This document shows, one piece after another, positions 20,661 through 20,690 of a stretch of 20,690 bases of DNA (its first letter is position 1; every line of letters begins with the position of its first letter). Under the pieces are notes generated by a model, which worked only from the letters and a program-made list of their open reading frames with translations, had not been told where the DNA came from and made no database searches. Made by a program: the position numbers and the translations under genes. This stretch comes from STC-54 sp964504665 (GTDB taxonomy: Bacteria > Patescibacteriota > Microgenomatia > Daviesbacterales > UBA10151): positions 1 to 20,690 of the forward strand of contig CAZDEH010000015.1 of NCBI GenBank assembly GCA_964504665.1. The letters run 5' to 3'.

Positions 20661-20680
20661 TATAATTAATAAACAGAGGT
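20661..20680 (+). promoter_or_regulatory. -10 box and ribosome binding site for a gene beyond the window
   Basis: TATAAT (20661-20666) is followed by AGAGGT (20675-20680), the same ribosome binding site type as at 3499-3504. The start codon is expected just beyond the window end. No -35 is clear. Confidence 0.4.
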
Positions 20681-20690
20681 AAAAAGAAAA

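Larger units (their letters stand above)
20278..20690. other. Mostly non-coding region bounded by an 11-bp inverted repeat
   Basis: No complete gene is found here. The region contains, in order: a TTGACA box (20279-20284), a small CACCT-TCC-AGGTG hairpin (20284-20296), the left repeat arm, an AT-rich stretch with GTAAT/ATTAC repeats, a zinc-ribbon frame without a start codon, the right repeat arm, and a TATAAT with a ribosome binding site at the window end. Frames in the first 120 bases are broken by many stops. Confidence 0.6.

Noticed and set aside
1..20690. CRISPR array, tRNA, rRNA or use of an altered genetic code
   Set aside because: No regularly spaced repeats or cloverleaf-like sequences were noticed by eye. 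Genes read through with TGA as stop and conserved tryptophans as TGG, so there is no sign of UGA recoding.

Overview
The window is AT-rich and densely packed, with many short genes that overlap or abut. Several features point to a Candidate Phyla Radiation (Patescibacteria) bacterium, most likely of the Microgenomates type: compact versions of standard proteins (triosephosphate isomerase, thioredoxin, DNA polymerase III delta-like, UvrD), a pilN-pilO locus followed by a FnIII/dockerin surface protein with a typical MPTLLG...GVYL N-terminus, a KKGFAAPIIILG-type membrane leader, LCP and MurJ cell-wall proteins, and very little intergenic DNA. The lineage is inferred from gene style, not from a marker-gene tree. 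The standard genetic code works throughout. Bases 14491-14500 are an assembly gap inside pilO.

Layout. 1-1232: an IS481-like insertion sequence (one DDE transposase, inverted ends made of paired iterons 25 bp apart). 1291-4115: a membrane protein, a membrane-anchored FAM173-like methyltransferase, a FemAB-like peptidoglycan aminoacyltransferase and a membrane-anchored extracytoplasmic protein. 4169-5397: a GrpB-family protein and a SurA-N-like membrane protein without a PPIase domain. 5497-6316: a MntA/HepT (MNT/HEPN) toxin-antitoxin pair, followed by a decayed cysteine-rich gene. 6485-9075 (minus): UvrD-type helicase and a G5-3D cell-wall protein. 9161-13068 (plus): a six-gene run of thioredoxin, alkyltransferase-like protein, methyltransferase, triosephosphate isomerase, LCP ligase and a HolA-like protein. 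13056-15650 (minus): rpsT, pilN, pilO, a 57-residue membrane peptide and a FnIII-dockerin protein. 15713-20277: murJ, an HD phosphohydrolase on the minus strand, lepA and a nucleoside 2-deoxyribosyltransferase-like gene. 20278-20690: mostly non-coding, bounded by an 11-bp inverted repeat and holding a start-less zinc-ribbon reading frame.

Themes. Much of the window serves the envelope: FemAB, MurJ, LCP, the 3D protein, the pilus assembly pair and several anchored proteins. The most consistent non-coding signal is that seven transcription-unit heads carry a -10 box only 6-9 nt before the start codon and have no Shine-Dalgarno sequence, which suggests leaderless mRNAs. Two divergent gene pairs share one -35 box back to back. 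lepA carries two short hairpin-forming in-frame insertions, one of them a perfect 20-bp GC-rich palindrome, which look like small selfish palindromes tolerated inside a conserved gene. Nothing resembling a CRISPR array, rRNA or tRNA was seen.
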